A stretch of 64,000 bases of DNA from Fallopia convolvulus (taxonomy: Eukaryota > Streptophyta > Magnoliopsida > Caryophyllales > Polygonaceae): NCBI GenBank assembly GCA_964016875.1, contig OZ024723.1, positions 16,735,957 through 16,799,956 of the forward strand. Direction: 5' to 3'. A model generated the notes under the pieces. It was not told the DNA's origin. It did no database searches and saw only the letters and a list, made by a program, of their open reading frames with translations. Numbering within the stretch: position 1 is the first letter of the stretch; the number at the start of each line of letters is the position of its first letter. The position numbers and the translations under genes are program-made. This document shows positions 63,263-64,000 of the stretch, in pieces.

Positions 63263-64000
63263 TCAATCATCCAGGTAATAGTAGGTTCCAGCCGATTTCT
63301 GTTCCCTATCCTTGGTTGACTCCAGCTTGTTAATCCTTGGGCGAAAATTTGTAGGATCCCGTCTAAATGTGATATCAAGGTGCTGCAATTTACAAAAGTG
63401 CAAAATTAGTACCACAGATTATTGGGAAGTCAAAGTATATATGCACAGCATTGGCAGGAGCCAGGCATAGTTCTTACTTTATACCAAAAGTACACGTCTT
63501 CCATCAGATAAATAAACATTCTAGAGCAACTATTCTGCCTAATAAAAAAAAATTCCCTTTCCTTGTCTCATGTTCATTGGCTTTTATACAATGCCTTTGA
63601 GATGGATATAACCCCTATATCAATTTTGGTGCATTCTAACTAAATTCAGTTATCATTGTCACATAGCTTGATTTTAGTTTTCCTTCGGTCTTCCGACAAT
63701 GATAATACTTGGACCTTCTTCATACACCCTTCGATTTTATATTGGGGCAAGGGGTGTGTACATCATGGCCCCCAGATCCCGCCTGAATCGGGTACTCGGG
63801 TTAACCCTGGGTTGATGTTGTTGTGTGCTTTTGTCTCATATGAGTTGTCATAAAGTCATTATCCATGTCCCATCAGAGAAGGAAAAAACAAAATAATGAG
63901 CAAAGGGAAAAAAGAGCAGCAACTTACAGACAAGAAAAGATTCATGCCAGTCAGCAATGACTGGGGTGAATTCGCAGTACAATCCACTGAAGGCATACCC
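63263..64000 (-). CDS. ABCE2: ABCE (RNase L inhibitor, RLI) C-terminus, last two exons
   Basis: 3' end of the essential ABC-type ATPase that splits ribosomes after termination. Exons: 63928-64000 (continues beyond the window) and 63263-63382. The intron between has donor GTAAGT, branch-like TACTAAT and acceptor AAATTGCAG, in phase 0. The first exon reads GMPSVDCTANSPQSLLTGMN then LFLS; the second starts HLDITFRRDPTNFRPRINKL and ends GTYYYLDD-stop. These match the highly conserved end of eukaryotic ABCE1 (GMNxFLSxLxITFRRDP, RPRINKL, Y-x-x-LDD). The Fe-S and ATPase domains lie outside the window. The symbol follows the Arabidopsis naming; which paralog it is cannot be told. Confidence 0.93.

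Noticed and set aside
1..64000. CRISPR arrays, bacterial operons, phage or organellar insertions
   Set aside because: No regularly spaced repeats, ribosome-binding sites, or organelle-like genes were seen; all recognisable genes are of plant nuclear type.

Overview
The window looks like nuclear DNA of a flowering plant, probably a eudicot. It holds one small intronless plant transcription-factor gene, the last two exons of a conserved host gene with plant-type introns, and otherwise mostly nested transposable elements of plant families (CACTA, Ty3/gypsy Tat and Athila, Ty1/copia, L1 and RTE LINEs, SINE, hAT, Mutator-like and Helitron). No bacterial, organellar or CRISPR-like sequence was seen. 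All calls come from reading the sequence; no database search was possible.

Layout. (1) 1-20280 is a three-layer nest. An Athila-type gypsy element (5' LTR 18880-20280, leader, gag on the minus strand) was entered by a CACTA element whose 5' terminus is at 16854 and whose other end lies left of the window. The CACTA transposase gene was in turn split by a 9.3-kb Tat-type gypsy element (3196-12495) with two 514-bp LTRs and a near-perfect 5-bp target duplication. The CACTA also carries a divergent Myb/SANT-like gene (14999-15847). (2) 20281-28100 is AT-rich and almost geneless; it contains a hAT-type MITE with perfect 8-bp TSD, a Mutator-like inverted-repeat element and LINE/gypsy scraps. (3) 28108-41404 is a second junkyard: a 5'-truncated LINE with a perfect 17-bp TSD, an RTE-type remnant, a gypsy LTR/gag relic, a second CACTA transposase relic split by a 7.1-kb full-length L1 LINE (32755-39854, 13-bp TSD), a copia relic and a CACTA-like MITE. 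(4) 41405-47900 is AT-rich and holds the host gene, a bHLH factor of the HEC/IND/bHLH87 type (45417-46235), flanked by Helitron 3' ends. (5) 47927-57519 is a second, decayed Tat gypsy element whose 3' LTR carries an internal duplication. (6) 57525-61352 holds a copia relic, a 5S-rRNA-derived segment resembling a Cassandra TRIM, a tRNA-derived SINE and two tandem Helitron 3' tails. (7) 63263-64000 (minus) is the 3' end of ABCE/RLI, the ribosome-recycling ATPase.

How the parts work together. The two Tat elements share one plan: gag, protease, reverse transcriptase, two RNase H domains and integrase in one direction, plus a spliced gene in the opposite direction between integrase and the 3' LTR. 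In the first element the gag-pol frame is interrupted only by three stop codons; the second is heavily broken. The Myb/SANT-like gene head-to-head with the CACTA transposase, and the shared antisense gene of the Tat elements, are the least ordinary coding arrangements here. Target duplications let several insertions be ordered in time: Athila, then CACTA, then Tat.
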